Shown in pieces: positions 8,531-18,185 of a DNA stretch of 64,000 bases. Source of the DNA: JABMOV01 sp964344305 (GTDB lineage Bacteria; Fidelibacterota; Marinisomatia; Marinisomatales; JABMOV01); the NCBI GenBank assembly GCA_964344305.1, contig CAYFMT010000004.1, positions 98,598 to 162,597 of the forward strand, written 5' to 3'. Within the stretch, counting starts at the first letter, position 1, and every line of letters starts with the position of its first letter. A program made the position numbers and the translations under genes. The notes under the pieces were generated by a model that saw nothing but the letters and a program-made list of their open reading frames with translations, had not been told where the DNA came from and did no database searches.

Positions 8531-11485
8531 ATGAAAAAAACAATGTTAACAGTTATGGCTGTCCTGGGTTTTGTATTCGCCCAGACAGTGGACTATGACA
8601 CTCAGATTCAGCCCATTTTTAATGGTAACTGTACCGGATGTCATGGAAACAACGGTGGGCTTGACCTGTCCTCGGGTAACAGCTACAATAATCTTGTAGA
8701 TGTACAGGCCCAGGGATATGCAGCATTGCGTGTCACAAGCGGTGATCCAAGTGCATCTGTTTTGTGGAATAAAATAGAGAATACAGGTACGTATGGTGGA
8801 CAAATGCCACCGTCCAGCTCACTGTCAGAATCAGACAAAGATCTAATTGAAACATGGATCACAGAGCTGGGTGCTACCACACCATCATCCATTTATGATG
8901 TTCAGTTTACAGAAGATGCTTCAGGTGATTCACCCTATGATGGTCAGGAAGTGACCATTTCAGGTATTGTCACAGCTGAATTCTGGGGCAGTGGGAACAG
9001 CCACATGTTTATCCAGGATGCTCCTGGACCATGGAACGGTATCATGGCATACCAATCCGGCGGTTGGGATAGTTTTGCATTTGTAGATGATGATGGGAAT
9101 CCCCTGATGTCAGTTGCAGAGGGAGATTCTGTCACCCTTACAGGTACCATTGATGAGTATTTTGGGATGACTGAAATTCTGGACATCATAGAATTCATCG
9201 TTCATGGACCGGCAATGAACCCCATTGAGCCATCTGTTGTGACAGCAGGTCAAATCGGTACCGGTGGTACGGAAGAAGAAGCCTATGAAGGCTGTCTCGT
9301 GGAGGTCCAGAATGTAACAGTAGACGAAGCCGACCTTGGATTCGGTGAATGGTCTGTAACAGATGGATCGAATTCTGTTAGACTAGACGATCGTTGGGAC
9401 TATTTTTATAAAGCAACATCTGGTCAGGCACTTGCAAGTGTAGTCGGTTGTATGGATTATTCCTTCAGTGATCGAAAAATCCAACCCAGACTCGCACGTG
9501 ACGTTGTAGAAAGCGGGAATACTCGTATCCAGCGCATTCAGCAGGTATTATACAGTGATTTGCTGATGGCCGGTGATGATGCCGTATCAGATACATCCTA
9601 CATGGCTGGAGAAACAGTGACGGTTGTTGGTGTTGTTACCATGCCTACTGGATTGAGCTATGCCGGTGATGGTATCAAGTTCATTTTTCAGGATACTACT
9701 GGTGGACCATGGAGTTCTATTCTCTCCTATGACCCTGATTCAACGGCATTCCCTGTACTTTTTGAAGGTGACCTGATTGAAGCAACTGGATTCATTGATG
9801 AATACACAACTGGTCCTGCAAACATGACGGAGCTATTCATCACTCAGCCGGTAAACATTCTGGATTTTGGTATCGAGTTACCAGAGGTTCCTCTTGTAAA
9901 TACCGGCGATTTACGCTGGCCCACAGAAGCTGAACAGTGGGGTAACGTGAGTGTTCGTGTTGAAGAAGCAACTGTCATTCAAAATGACCTTCCATACGGT
10001 GAATGGTCCATTGATGATGGTACTGGTTCTGTGAACGTTGATGATGATTCAGATAGCCTGAACGTGTGGCAGAATACTTATGGAAGACCACCGGTAGGCA
10101 GTTTCATCAGTTCTCTGGAAGGGTGGGTCTATCACCATTTCGGTTCTTATGATGACTCAACTGCATACAAAATCGAACCTTTATATCCTTCCGATATAGA
10201 ATTTGGTGCAGGTCCTCCAAACATCACGGATGCCATGAGAGATCCCTGTGTACCGGGTACAGCCGAAGCTGTCACCGTTACAGCTGATATAGAAGACAAC
10301 TCAGATATTGCCTCTGCGAAAATCCATTATTCTGTGGATGGCGGTGCATACATGATTGTTGATATGACCAGTGGAGATGGCTTGACATGGTCAGGTGATA
10401 TTCCATCAACTGGTGTAGAAGGTGCCGTAGTTAATTACTTCCTTGAAGCCACAGATGATGGTACAGATCAATCTGCACCAAAAACAAGCTTCCTTCCGTA
10501 TGATACACTGGCATTTCAGTTCAGTTATGTCACAAAGGATGAACCACTGACCATTGCAGATGTTCAGTATACTGAATGGTCACTGGCAGATTCGCCATTC
10601 AACGGATGTGAAGTCACCATCAGCGGTATTGTAACAGGTGATACAGCACAATCTATGAGTGGTTACGGTGCCTATGTTATGCAGTCCGAGTCCGGACCCT
10701 GGAATGGAATTGTGTTTGATCCCATGGATGGCGTAGAGCTGACACGCGGCGATTCTATTACCGTGACAGGTATTGTTGATGAATACGATTCCGAATGGAA
10801 TTTCAAATGGGATAACAACACGAAGATGAATGACATTTCCAGTATTGTTGTTCATTCCAGCGGACATGCTCTTGATGCAACAACAGTCAGCACCGCTGAT
10901 CTTGCACAGGATGCAGATGAAGTTGAATCCTATGAGGGTGTGCTTGTCACCATCAACAACGTGACAGTATCTGCTGTAAACTCCTATGACTGGAGCATTG
11001 ATGATGGATCAGGTATTACCTGTCTCATCGATGATGATGCAGCCAACATGGCAGCTGACAACTTCATGTCAACACTTGCCGTTGGAACCACCCTTGAATC
11101 TGTCACTGGATTCTTTAACTTCAGTTTTGGAACGTATAAAATCCAGATCCGTGATCTGGGTGATCTTGGACAACTTGTTGTGAATGAAGATTATGTGGCT
11201 CAACCGCTCACATACGCTTTGCATCAAAACTATCCAAACCCATTTAACCCTGAAACCAGGATACGGTTTGACCTGGCAGCAACTCAGGATGTGAAATTGG
11301 TTATTTACGACGTGCTCGGACGTAAGGTTCGTACACTGGTAAACAGCGAATTTGGTCCTGGAATGCATATCGTTAACTGGAACGGTTTAAATGATGCAAA
11401 TGAACAGGTAGCAACGGGAATGTATGTTTACAGAATCATTGCCGGTGATTTCACCAAACATCAGAAGATGCTGCTTGTAAGGTAA
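8531..11485 (+). CDS. secreted multidomain protein: c-type haem domain, OB-like repeats, Ig-like domain, T9SS sorting domain
   Basis: A protein of 984 residues with a signal peptide ending near FVFAQ. Residues 21-110 form a small c-type cytochrome domain (CTGCH at 34-38, probable axial Met92 in GGQMPPS), like the planctomycete PSCyt1 type. Then come OB-like modules at about 120-330, 335-550 and 670-870, each with 'D...Y.G..VTISGIVT' starts, an 'FIQDAPGPWNGI'-type strand and a 'GDSVTLTGTIDEY' segment. Such modules occur in extracellular nucleases. An Ig-like domain lies near 560-655. The last 90 residues are a textbook sorting domain (YPNPFNPETRIRFDL, GRKVRTLV, WNG, ATGMYVYRI). AAGGAGT precedes the ATG. 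The haem domain is closely similar to the one encoded at 63441. Function is unknown. Confidence 0.85.
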   Translation: MKKTMLTVMAVLGFVFAQTVDYDTQIQPIFNGNCTGCHGNNGGLDLSSGNSYNNLVDVQAQGYAALRVTSGDPSASVLWNKIENTGTYGGQMPPSSSLSESDKDLIETWITELGATTPSSIYDVQFTEDASGDSPYDGQEVTISGIVTAEFWGSGNSHMFIQDAPGPWNGIMAYQSGGWDSFAFVDDDGNPLMSVAEGDSVTLTGTIDEYFGMTEILDIIEFIVHGPAMNPIEPSVVTAGQIGTGGTEEEAYEGCLVEVQNVTVDEADLGFGEWSVTDGSNSVRLDDRWDYFYKATSGQALASVVGCMDYSFSDRKIQPRLARDVVESGNTRIQRIQQVLYSDLLMAGDDAVSDTSYMAGETVTVVGVVTMPTGLSYAGDGIKFIFQDTTGGPWSSILSYDPDSTAFPVLFEGDLIEATGFIDEYTTGPANMTELFITQPVNILDFGIELPEVPLVNTGDLRWPTEAEQWGNVSVRVEEATVIQNDLPYGEWSIDDGTGSVNVDDDSDSLNVWQNTYGRPPVGSFISSLEGWVYHHFGSYDDSTAYKIEPLYPSDIEFGAGPPNITDAMRDPCVPGTAEAVTVTADIEDNSDIASAKIHYSVDGGAYMIVDMTSGDGLTWSGDIPSTGVEGAVVNYFLEATDDGTDQSAPKTSFLPYDTLAFQFSYVTKDEPLTIADVQYTEWSLADSPFNGCEVTISGIVTGDTAQSMSGYGAYVMQSESGPWNGIVFDPMDGVELTRGDSITVTGIVDEYDSEWNFKWDNNTKMNDISSIVVHSSGHALDATTVSTADLAQDADEVESYEGVLVTINNVTVSAVNSYDWSIDDGSGITCLIDDDAANMAADNFMSTLAVGTTLESVTGFFNFSFGTYKIQIRDLGDLGQLVVNEDYVAQPLTYALHQNYPNPFNPETRIRFDLAATQDVKLVIYDVLGRKVRTLVNSEFGPGMHIVNWNGLNDANEQVATGMYVYRIIAGDFTKHQKMLLVR

Positions 11486-11496
11486 ACAGGTTACAA

Positions 11497-11525
11497 GGTG
11501 CGGAGGGAAACCTCCGCACCTTTCT
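11497..11525 (+). terminator. intrinsic terminator-like hairpin
   Basis: A perfect 10-bp stem, GGTGCGGAGG (11497-11506) with CCTCCGCACC (11511-11520), closed by a GAAA loop and followed by TTTCT. It lies 12 bases after the haem/OB gene and ends just before the next start codon at 11529. It could terminate or attenuate transcription into the downstream lipoprotein/TonB genes. Confidence 0.7.
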
Positions 11526-11528
11526 ACT

Positions 11529-13058
11529 ATGAACCGACCAACATATTATCTCATTTTAACGGTCCTGATCTGGACAGGGTGCTCCCTTTGGGAGTATGAT
11601 GATCCATCTGAGGAAGTTCAATCCCTGCCACCTGAAACATATATTTCGGTGGTGGCACTGGATACAATCTATGCTTCCATAGATTCCATTGGGTTTACCG
11701 TGGACCCGGCCAGTGGTGATACCATTCCAGATACTTCCTGGGTGTGGTATTTTGACGACAATCCCCCGGATTCCATGGAATGGGATATCCTTCCCGATGC
11801 ATTCACCACCATCATGACCAGCAGGCAGCAGCTTCACTGGTGGGGTGAAGATCCTGATGGAGATATTGTTGGGTACTATTATAAATGGAGTACAGATTCC
11901 TCCTGGACTTACACACAGGATGAGCAGGGATTGTTTTTCGTTCCCATCACATCGGAACTGGATGTATTCAGTTTTCAGGTAAAAGCCATGGATCAGGACA
12001 GTATCATTGATGCCACACCGGCAAGGTTGGTTCTACCCATACAGAATTCTGCACCTGAAATCAGTTTTCGATACAGAAGTAATCCCTTGTTGGTTGACAT
12101 GCCAACAGATACCAGTTTTACGTTCCCCACCCGGACATTTGTATGGGATGTTTACGATCAGGATGGAAACTCATCCATCACGGATGTGTTCTACGCTATC
12201 GACGATCCATGCGATTCATGCTGGGTTCAGCTTGATGCAGCTGAATACGCAAGCATCACCATTACAGGGCTTTCATCTGGTTTCCATACCTTTTACGCGA
12301 AAACAAGAGATATAGCAGGGGCAGAAAGCGACATTATTTCCTTCCCCGATACCAACAACATTGATGAACCTGATTATTGGAAAGTATTACCTGTCGTGGG
12401 TAATACCCTCATCGTAGATGATTTTCCACAGGATGATCAGAATGTTGCCCAATCCTGGTACAGAACAGTTCTGGACACTATTGTGGGATCCAATGATTAT
12501 TCTGTGTGGGAGATAGGGGACGAGCTGCCATTCTCATCTACGGATGTTACAGCAACACTTCAATATTTTGATCATATTGTTTGGTACGCTGCCTACACAC
12601 AGAAGGAATCCTACCTGGATGCAAGTGGAAGCATAATGGCATTCATTGCGGAAGGTGGAAACTTTTTCCTCAATGCACCGGAACTGAAAGATTCAACTTT
12701 TACATGGTTCCCATTGGATAACAGTGCTGTCTTGAATCCAAACGGCAGGTTACTACCTGGAACAGAATTGCGATCAGAAATTCGCGATCAATTGGACCTG
12801 GAAACATCCCAACTTATTGCCATTCGAATTAAACATTTTACCCCTGACAGCGCTGCATTCTCATCATACCAGACATACTACAGAGTCGAGGATAACATCG
12901 TTGCTGCAGGTGGACGATTTCAGGTTTCACACAACACAGAATCGGGAGATATTGTTCTTATGTCCGTTCCAATCCATAACGGTATTAATCCCATAATTGA
13001 AGGAAATGGATCGGCAGGGAAATTCATCAAGTACGTATTAGCGGAGGTATTTGAATGA
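11529..13058 (+). CDS. putative lipoprotein with Ig-like domains, upstream of a TonB receptor
   Basis: A protein of 509 residues. The N-terminus (YYLILTVLIWTGC) is lipoprotein-like, although the lipobox W-T-G-C has an unusual Trp at -3. The body has Ig-like repeats around 95-290 (WWGEDPDGDIVGYYYKWS, WDVYDQDGNSSITDVFYAID), as in many FCB surface lipoproteins. The C-terminal third (FDHIVWYAAYTQKESYLDASGSIMAFIAEGGNFFLN) looks like a glutamine-amidotransferase-like or ThuA-like Rossmann fold. The gene overlaps the TonB-receptor gene by ATGA. By position it could act as a surface-exposed partner of that receptor, as SusD-type proteins do, but it shows no SusD motifs. Confidence 0.7.
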   Translation: MNRPTYYLILTVLIWTGCSLWEYDDPSEEVQSLPPETYISVVALDTIYASIDSIGFTVDPASGDTIPDTSWVWYFDDNPPDSMEWDILPDAFTTIMTSRQQLHWWGEDPDGDIVGYYYKWSTDSSWTYTQDEQGLFFVPITSELDVFSFQVKAMDQDSIIDATPARLVLPIQNSAPEISFRYRSNPLLVDMPTDTSFTFPTRTFVWDVYDQDGNSSITDVFYAIDDPCDSCWVQLDAAEYASITITGLSSGFHTFYAKTRDIAGAESDIISFPDTNNIDEPDYWKVLPVVGNTLIVDDFPQDDQNVAQSWYRTVLDTIVGSNDYSVWEIGDELPFSSTDVTATLQYFDHIVWYAAYTQKESYLDASGSIMAFIAEGGNFFLNAPELKDSTFTWFPLDNSAVLNPNGRLLPGTELRSEIRDQLDLETSQLIAIRIKHFTPDSAAFSSYQTYYRVEDNIVAAGGRFQVSHNTESGDIVLMSVPIHNGINPIIEGNGSAGKFIKYVLAEVFE

Positions 13059-15829
13059 GACGATTCCTACCATGGATAATCCTGATGCACATTATTGGGA
13101 TGGCGCAGTCTCCCGGAACCATCAGGGGTGTGGTTACGGATACTGAGACCGGGGAAGCACTGGTTGGTGTCAATGTCATGGTGAAAGGAACGTACTGGGG
13201 GGCTTCCAGTGATATAAATGGCGGGTTTGTCATACGTCATGTGGCCCCGGGAAATTATGATATTGAGGCTTCCATTATTGGTTTCAAAGTATTGTTAAAA
13301 ACAGGTATTCAGATAAATAGCGGTGAAACTAAAGTAGTGAATTTCCCCATGGAAGAAACGGTGTTATCCCTGGGAGAAGAAGTGGTAGTTGTTGGGAAAA
13401 AACCTCTGTTTGATGTGAATGAAACATCCTCTATGGCCCGTGTGCGTTCTGAAGATATTGCTAACCAGGTGGTGAACAGTGTAGAAGATATTCTCGCTGA
13501 ACAGATCGGTGTTACCAAGCAGGACAATGAAATTCATATCCGTGGAGGACGGATTGATGAAAGTCTGTTTGTTGTGGATGGATTGTCCGTGAAAGATCCG
13601 CTATCCGGCTACTCCGGGAATGTGTTTGTGAACGCCGAAGCCATTGAAGAATTAGAAGTCGTTACTGGAGGATACAACGCCGAATATGGTCAGGCTATGT
13701 CTGGAGTCGTGAATATCCGGCTAAAAGAAGGACGAGATAAATACGAAGGTGCTGTGAAATACACCAGCGATAACTGGGGACTTTCAACTGATATTATTGA
13801 TCATGTAAGTACAGACAGACTTGAATTCAATTTTGGGGGACCATCATTATTACTCCAATCCATTCCCGCACTAATTGGTCTGGACATGCCCGGGAAGTTT
13901 TCTTTTTTCATTAACGGGTATGGGAAAGTCTATGATAGCCATTTGCCTGTGGCCAATACATTGTATCCCCATCGATACTGGTCATTACCGGGTATGGATG
14001 ATCAAACCATGGATGACTGGAATAATCAGCTGGCAATCCGGGAAAACAATGACTGGCACCTCCTGTATAAAATGACATGGGATATTTCAGGATTGAAGAA
14101 ACTGTCTGCATCCTATGATATGTCCATGAATATTAATCAGGGATACTTTATGCCCAGGGCTTTTTCCAGTAATTATTTCCCCTACAGTTATATCCAGATC
14201 CTGAACCAGTACAATACTATTACACGTGACACACGGCTCTTCAACCTGAACTGGCGACATACCCTGAACACACAATCATTCTATGAAGTAACACTGGGTA
14301 GATTCCTCACCATGGAACACAGTGCCGTACAGGACCTCCACTGGACAGATTACTCCGAGCGGCTCGATCTACGACCAATTAATTATATCCTGCTGGATCA
14401 AGATGGGAATATCAGGATTACCTATGGTGATGAATTCTATGACACAGGATTTGCTCCAGAATGGTATGATCTCATAAGTGATAACACAAGAATGGATGTG
14501 GACTGGACGTATCAGATTTCTGAACGGCAGAAAATGAAAGCTGGTATTGAGAATACCGTTGCCAACATACAGGTTCTTGATGTGGAGGAACCCTGGGCTG
14601 GTACGACCGGGTTCGGCGCAAATTATGACAATTACCAGGCATCCACAGTCTTTGGTGCCTTTTTTATCCAGGATCGAATTCAATTTGAAGGGATGACCGT
14701 CAACATTGGTGCCCGATATGATTACTGGTTCCCTGGGAAATATGTTGAAGATGCCATCAATGATCCCAATTCCATTATTATTACAGATGCGGCAAAAGAG
14801 AAATTTGCAGAGGAAACGTTCACTCTGTTTGGTTACAAGGGAAAAGGTCGTTTAAGTCCCCGATTTGGGATATCCCATCCTGTCACAAACAATGATGTCC
14901 TGTATTTCTACTACGGGCATTTCTCACAGCTGCCAACATTCCAATATGTCTATGCCAAATTGAATTCCAACTCAGAATCCACTTACCAGGTGTTTGGGAA
15001 CCCGAATTTGAGTCCGAAAACCACAGTACAGTATGAGATCGGTGTCAAGCATAGGTTTAGCGAGGACCAGGTGCTGGAATTGAAAGCCTACTGGAAGGAT
15101 ATGTTTGATTACGAAACATCTCAACCCATTACGCCGTCCAACCCGAAGTATGCTCATTTATCATTTAACATGTATTTCAATGCTGATTATGCTAGGGCAA
15201 GGGGAATTGAAGCCATATTAAAGAGCCGGTTATTCAAGAGCTGGTATGCAGACTTGAATTTTAATTACTCCATCATCACAGGTAAAAGCTCAAGTCCATT
15301 GGATAATCTGCTTGTCCAGGCAGGAGAGTTATCAGAGAAACCCCTTGGTGAAAACTATATGAGCTGGGACAGACCCATCCACATGTTTGCAAATCTGTCA
15401 TACAATCCGGGAAACTGGGGAGCTTCATTCAGGGTAGATTTTGAATCTGGTAGAAGGTATACGCGGTATATTCCAGGTACAGCTGAATTTCCAGATGGTT
15501 TTAGAGAAATAGAGGGGGTACAGTATTACGTTGGAACCAGGGAAGGAGATAAACCAAACGCATACCTTTCGAAGGTCCCATCTCATAACATGGATTTAAA
15601 ACTGCATAAAACAATTACCATGAACGGTATAAAAGTAAAATTCCTTCTGGAAGTACAGAATGTAATGGACTCTAGAATTCCTCGCAGAATCAACCCATAC
15701 ACCGGCAGGGGATATAATCCAGGTGAAATATATGGGTATAACCTCATAAACAGCCCGAATCCAAACCTGGATCCATCCCGATATCGCAGACCGCTCACCG
15801 CTGAATTTGGAGTGCAATTCATTTTCTGA
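13055..15829 (+). CDS. TonB-dependent outer membrane receptor with carboxypeptidase-regulatory-like domain
   Basis: A protein of 924 residues with a signal peptide (ending GMAQS). Residues about 22-105 form a CarboxypepD_reg-like domain (GTIRGVVTDTETGEALVGVNV...GGFVIRHVAPGNYDIEASIIGF). The plug domain follows (SVEDILAEQIGVTKQ, IHIRGGRIDESLFVVDGLSVKDPLSG, YNAEYGQAMSGVVNI). After that is a long barrel ending VQFIF, whose terminal Phe fits outer membrane insertion. This is the usual architecture for energised uptake of large substrates such as glycans, peptides or metal complexes; the ligand cannot be read from sequence. It starts by ATGA overlap with the lipoprotein gene and ends in a TGATG overlap with the PorV-like gene, so it is in the same operon. 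Confidence 0.92.
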   Translation: MRRFLPWIILMHIIGMAQSPGTIRGVVTDTETGEALVGVNVMVKGTYWGASSDINGGFVIRHVAPGNYDIEASIIGFKVLLKTGIQINSGETKVVNFPMEETVLSLGEEVVVVGKKPLFDVNETSSMARVRSEDIANQVVNSVEDILAEQIGVTKQDNEIHIRGGRIDESLFVVDGLSVKDPLSGYSGNVFVNAEAIEELEVVTGGYNAEYGQAMSGVVNIRLKEGRDKYEGAVKYTSDNWGLSTDIIDHVSTDRLEFNFGGPSLLLQSIPALIGLDMPGKFSFFINGYGKVYDSHLPVANTLYPHRYWSLPGMDDQTMDDWNNQLAIRENNDWHLLYKMTWDISGLKKLSASYDMSMNINQGYFMPRAFSSNYFPYSYIQILNQYNTITRDTRLFNLNWRHTLNTQSFYEVTLGRFLTMEHSAVQDLHWTDYSERLDLRPINYILLDQDGNIRITYGDEFYDTGFAPEWYDLISDNTRMDVDWTYQISERQKMKAGIENTVANIQVLDVEEPWAGTTGFGANYDNYQASTVFGAFFIQDRIQFEGMTVNIGARYDYWFPGKYVEDAINDPNSIIITDAAKEKFAEETFTLFGYKGKGRLSPRFGISHPVTNNDVLYFYYGHFSQLPTFQYVYAKLNSNSESTYQVFGNPNLSPKTTVQYEIGVKHRFSEDQVLELKAYWKDMFDYETSQPITPSNPKYAHLSFNMYFNADYARARGIEAILKSRLFKSWYADLNFNYSIITGKSSSPLDNLLVQAGELSEKPLGENYMSWDRPIHMFANLSYNPGNWGASFRVDFESGRRYTRYIPGTAEFPDGFREIEGVQYYVGTREGDKPNAYLSKVPSHNMDLKLHKTITMNGIKVKFLLEVQNVMDSRIPRRINPYTGRGYNPGEIYGYNLINSPNPNLDPSRYRRPLTAEFGVQFIF

Positions 15830-16833
15830 TGAATACCAGGATTATCATTACCACACTTTTGCTGATTGCGAACGGGGTTTTATCTCAAAACTTCTTCCCA
15901 ATTCTTGGTGGACAGCGAGTGGGTACATCCGGGTTTACATTTTTAAAGATTGGCGTCAGCGCCCGCGCAGTAGGTATGGGTGAAGCAGTAGTGGCTGTCG
16001 ACCAGGATGCTGGATCCCTGTATTACAATCCTGCTATCATCGCACAGCTACCTAAAACAGCCGTTTCGGCATCCCACATTTCCTGGCCGGCTGATATCAG
16101 TTATGACTTTTTCAGCGGGACCATGAAGATTTCCGGCAGACACCATATGGGCCTTATGGCGGGTATCCTGCATATGGCTCCCATGGAGGAAACAACTGAA
16201 TACAGGCCCCATGGAACAGGAAATTATTTCGTCTTCCAGGACAGGTTCATTGGTTTATCCTACGGGGTTGCCATGACGGACAGATTCAGCTTTGGAATCA
16301 CAACAAAATATGTGGTAGAGGAGCTTGCAGGAAGCATGATGGAGAATGTACTTCTGGATATGGGTACTTTCTACTGGACGGGATACAAATCCCTCAGGTT
16401 CTCTGCAGCACTATCCCATTTTGGAAATCAATCTGCACCATCAGGCACATTTTCCAAAAGAGTCCTTGATAAGGATACCGGTGAAGAGCGTTACATAAAT
16501 TCGGAATACACACGATTCTCTCCACCAACCATGTTCCAGGTGGGGGCTGCCATGAATATCATTGACATGAGTCAACATACATTGCTTGCATCCCTTCAAT
16601 TGAACCATCCGGTGGACAATACAGAGCATATTGTTTATGGGTTCGAGTATACATTCATGAATGCGTTTTTCCTCCGCGGTGGGTATAAATCGAACAAAGA
16701 GGAAGAGGATCTGTCTTTGGGAATGGGTGTAAATGTTATGTTGGGAGGGTACGAATTCCGTGTGGATTATGCCTACACTAACCTCGTTCATCTTTCGGAT
16801 CCAACTCGGTTATCGTTAGGGGTGTCGTTCTGA
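15829..16833 (+). CDS. PorV/PorQ-family outer membrane protein
   Basis: A protein of 334 residues with a signal peptide (LLLIANGVLSQ). The diagnostic start is GTSGFTFLKIGVSARAVGMG followed by AVDQDAGSLYYNPA; this is the PorV-type N-terminus and the strongest example of the family in the window. A predicted beta-barrel runs to the C-terminal LSLGVSF with terminal Phe. PorV-type proteins shuttle T9SS cargo or support its surface attachment. TGATG overlaps link it to the TonB receptor upstream and the propeller lipoprotein downstream. Position and motifs favour a PorV-like role, but the T9SS core genes are not in this window. Confidence 0.8.
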   Translation: MNTRIIITTLLLIANGVLSQNFFPILGGQRVGTSGFTFLKIGVSARAVGMGEAVVAVDQDAGSLYYNPAIIAQLPKTAVSASHISWPADISYDFFSGTMKISGRHHMGLMAGILHMAPMEETTEYRPHGTGNYFVFQDRFIGLSYGVAMTDRFSFGITTKYVVEELAGSMMENVLLDMGTFYWTGYKSLRFSAALSHFGNQSAPSGTFSKRVLDKDTGEERYINSEYTRFSPPTMFQVGAAMNIIDMSQHTLLASLQLNHPVDNTEHIVYGFEYTFMNAFFLRGGYKSNKEEEDLSLGMGVNVMLGGYEFRVDYAYTNLVHLSDPTRLSLGVSF

Positions 16834-18176
16834 TGAAAGTGAATAGGTATATTTTTTTTATTTTCATTGGTCTACTGGTATCCTGCGTGGAAAAAACGCC
16901 GTTTTATTCAGATATAAGTACTGAGCCGGATGAATCTTTTGGAGCCGGTGATACAACCTATGTCATGCTCAATCCTGTCTGGAATGCAGACTTAGGACTG
17001 ATCTCCCCGGTGGAAATATCCATTGCACAGGATGGAATAATATATATTGCCGATACATCCAGTCAGAGTATTCTTGTGATGGATCAAAGCGGGCGGTTGG
17101 AAAGTGGATACGATGCATTGAGTAATCTGGTAACTATACCGATTGATGTAGATATTGATGAAAAAATGAATGTGTTTTACATTGATGGCTCACAGCGTGT
17201 CTTTAGGTGGAATCATTTATGGAACAACACAGGCATTCATTCCATTGCCGTGTCTGCCACCTTTGTTCATGGCGATGGCTCAGAAGTGAATTCTGACTAT
17301 CAAATGGAAAATTGGGTGGGCTATTTAAATAACCCTGAATGGACGATGACGAATATTCAATGGGAAACAAATTCCAGCATAATCGACTCCCTGCTAGCCC
17401 CACATGTGTTTTACGAGGGTTCTCTCCTTAAAAATATTTACAAGGATAATTTTTATCAATCCGATCAATCACAATTTACCGGCTTATCGGTTCTGAATGG
17501 AGAAGACAATGCCATTGTTGTGGCTGACAGGGGAGGCGTTGATAGTTCTGACCATCGAGTGCTTAGAATAGATTTTGAACGGGAGCATTTACTCTATCTT
17601 GAGTCCGGCAATACGGTGTGGGCACATTCTGGTATTTTCGGTCAGACACTTGCCCAGGAAGGCACAGGAGCCGGATATGTGAACCAGCCTGTTTCTCTGG
17701 ATACTGATGAGAGTGGGAATATCTATTATACCCAAACCGGTATTCAATATGGTGCGCATAAAATCCGACCTATCACTACAGGATCATACACGACTTATAC
17801 ATCTGTATTTACCGAAGGAATAAATGATATTATGGAACTGGGCAGGTTTACTAATCCAAGGGATATAGCAGTGGACAACTCACAAATGATATATGTGGCT
17901 CATGAGGCTGAAAAGGAAATACAGGTGTTTAACTATAACGGAAATTTCTATAAAAAAGCAGGGATCACAGAGGTTGCTGTTGATACGATTCTCATGATTA
18001 ATGACGTTGCTGTTGACACATCAATCACTATTGAGTTGAAAGATATCCTCATGTCACCCACTGCCGTCACGGTGGATGACAGGGGCGTGATTTATGTGTG
18101 TGATCCTGAAGCGTCCAGTATTTACCGGTTTAGACTTTCCAATGTCCTTGATGAGGATCTTCAACCGGATATATAA
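16833..18176 (+). CDS. NHL/beta-propeller-like lipoprotein
   Basis: A protein of 447 residues with a clear lipobox (GLLVSC) at about residues 15-20. The rest contains repeated strands such as PVEISIAQDGIIYIADTSSQSILVM, PIDVDIDEKMNVFYIDGS, PRDIAVDNSQMIYVAHEAEKEIQVF and PTAVTVDDRGVIYVCDPEASSIYRF. These are NHL-type propeller blades, here probably six. Such proteins bind ligands or partner proteins at the membrane surface. It is co-transcribed with the PorV-like gene. The exact role is unknown. Confidence 0.75.
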   Translation: MKVNRYIFFIFIGLLVSCVEKTPFYSDISTEPDESFGAGDTTYVMLNPVWNADLGLISPVEISIAQDGIIYIADTSSQSILVMDQSGRLESGYDALSNLVTIPIDVDIDEKMNVFYIDGSQRVFRWNHLWNNTGIHSIAVSATFVHGDGSEVNSDYQMENWVGYLNNPEWTMTNIQWETNSSIIDSLLAPHVFYEGSLLKNIYKDNFYQSDQSQFTGLSVLNGEDNAIVVADRGGVDSSDHRVLRIDFEREHLLYLESGNTVWAHSGIFGQTLAQEGTGAGYVNQPVSLDTDESGNIYYTQTGIQYGAHKIRPITTGSYTTYTSVFTEGINDIMELGRFTNPRDIAVDNSQMIYVAHEAEKEIQVFNYNGNFYKKAGITEVAVDTILMINDVAVDTSITIELKDILMSPTAVTVDDRGVIYVCDPEASSIYRFRLSNVLDEDLQPDI

Positions 18177-18185
18177 ATTGGGTTC

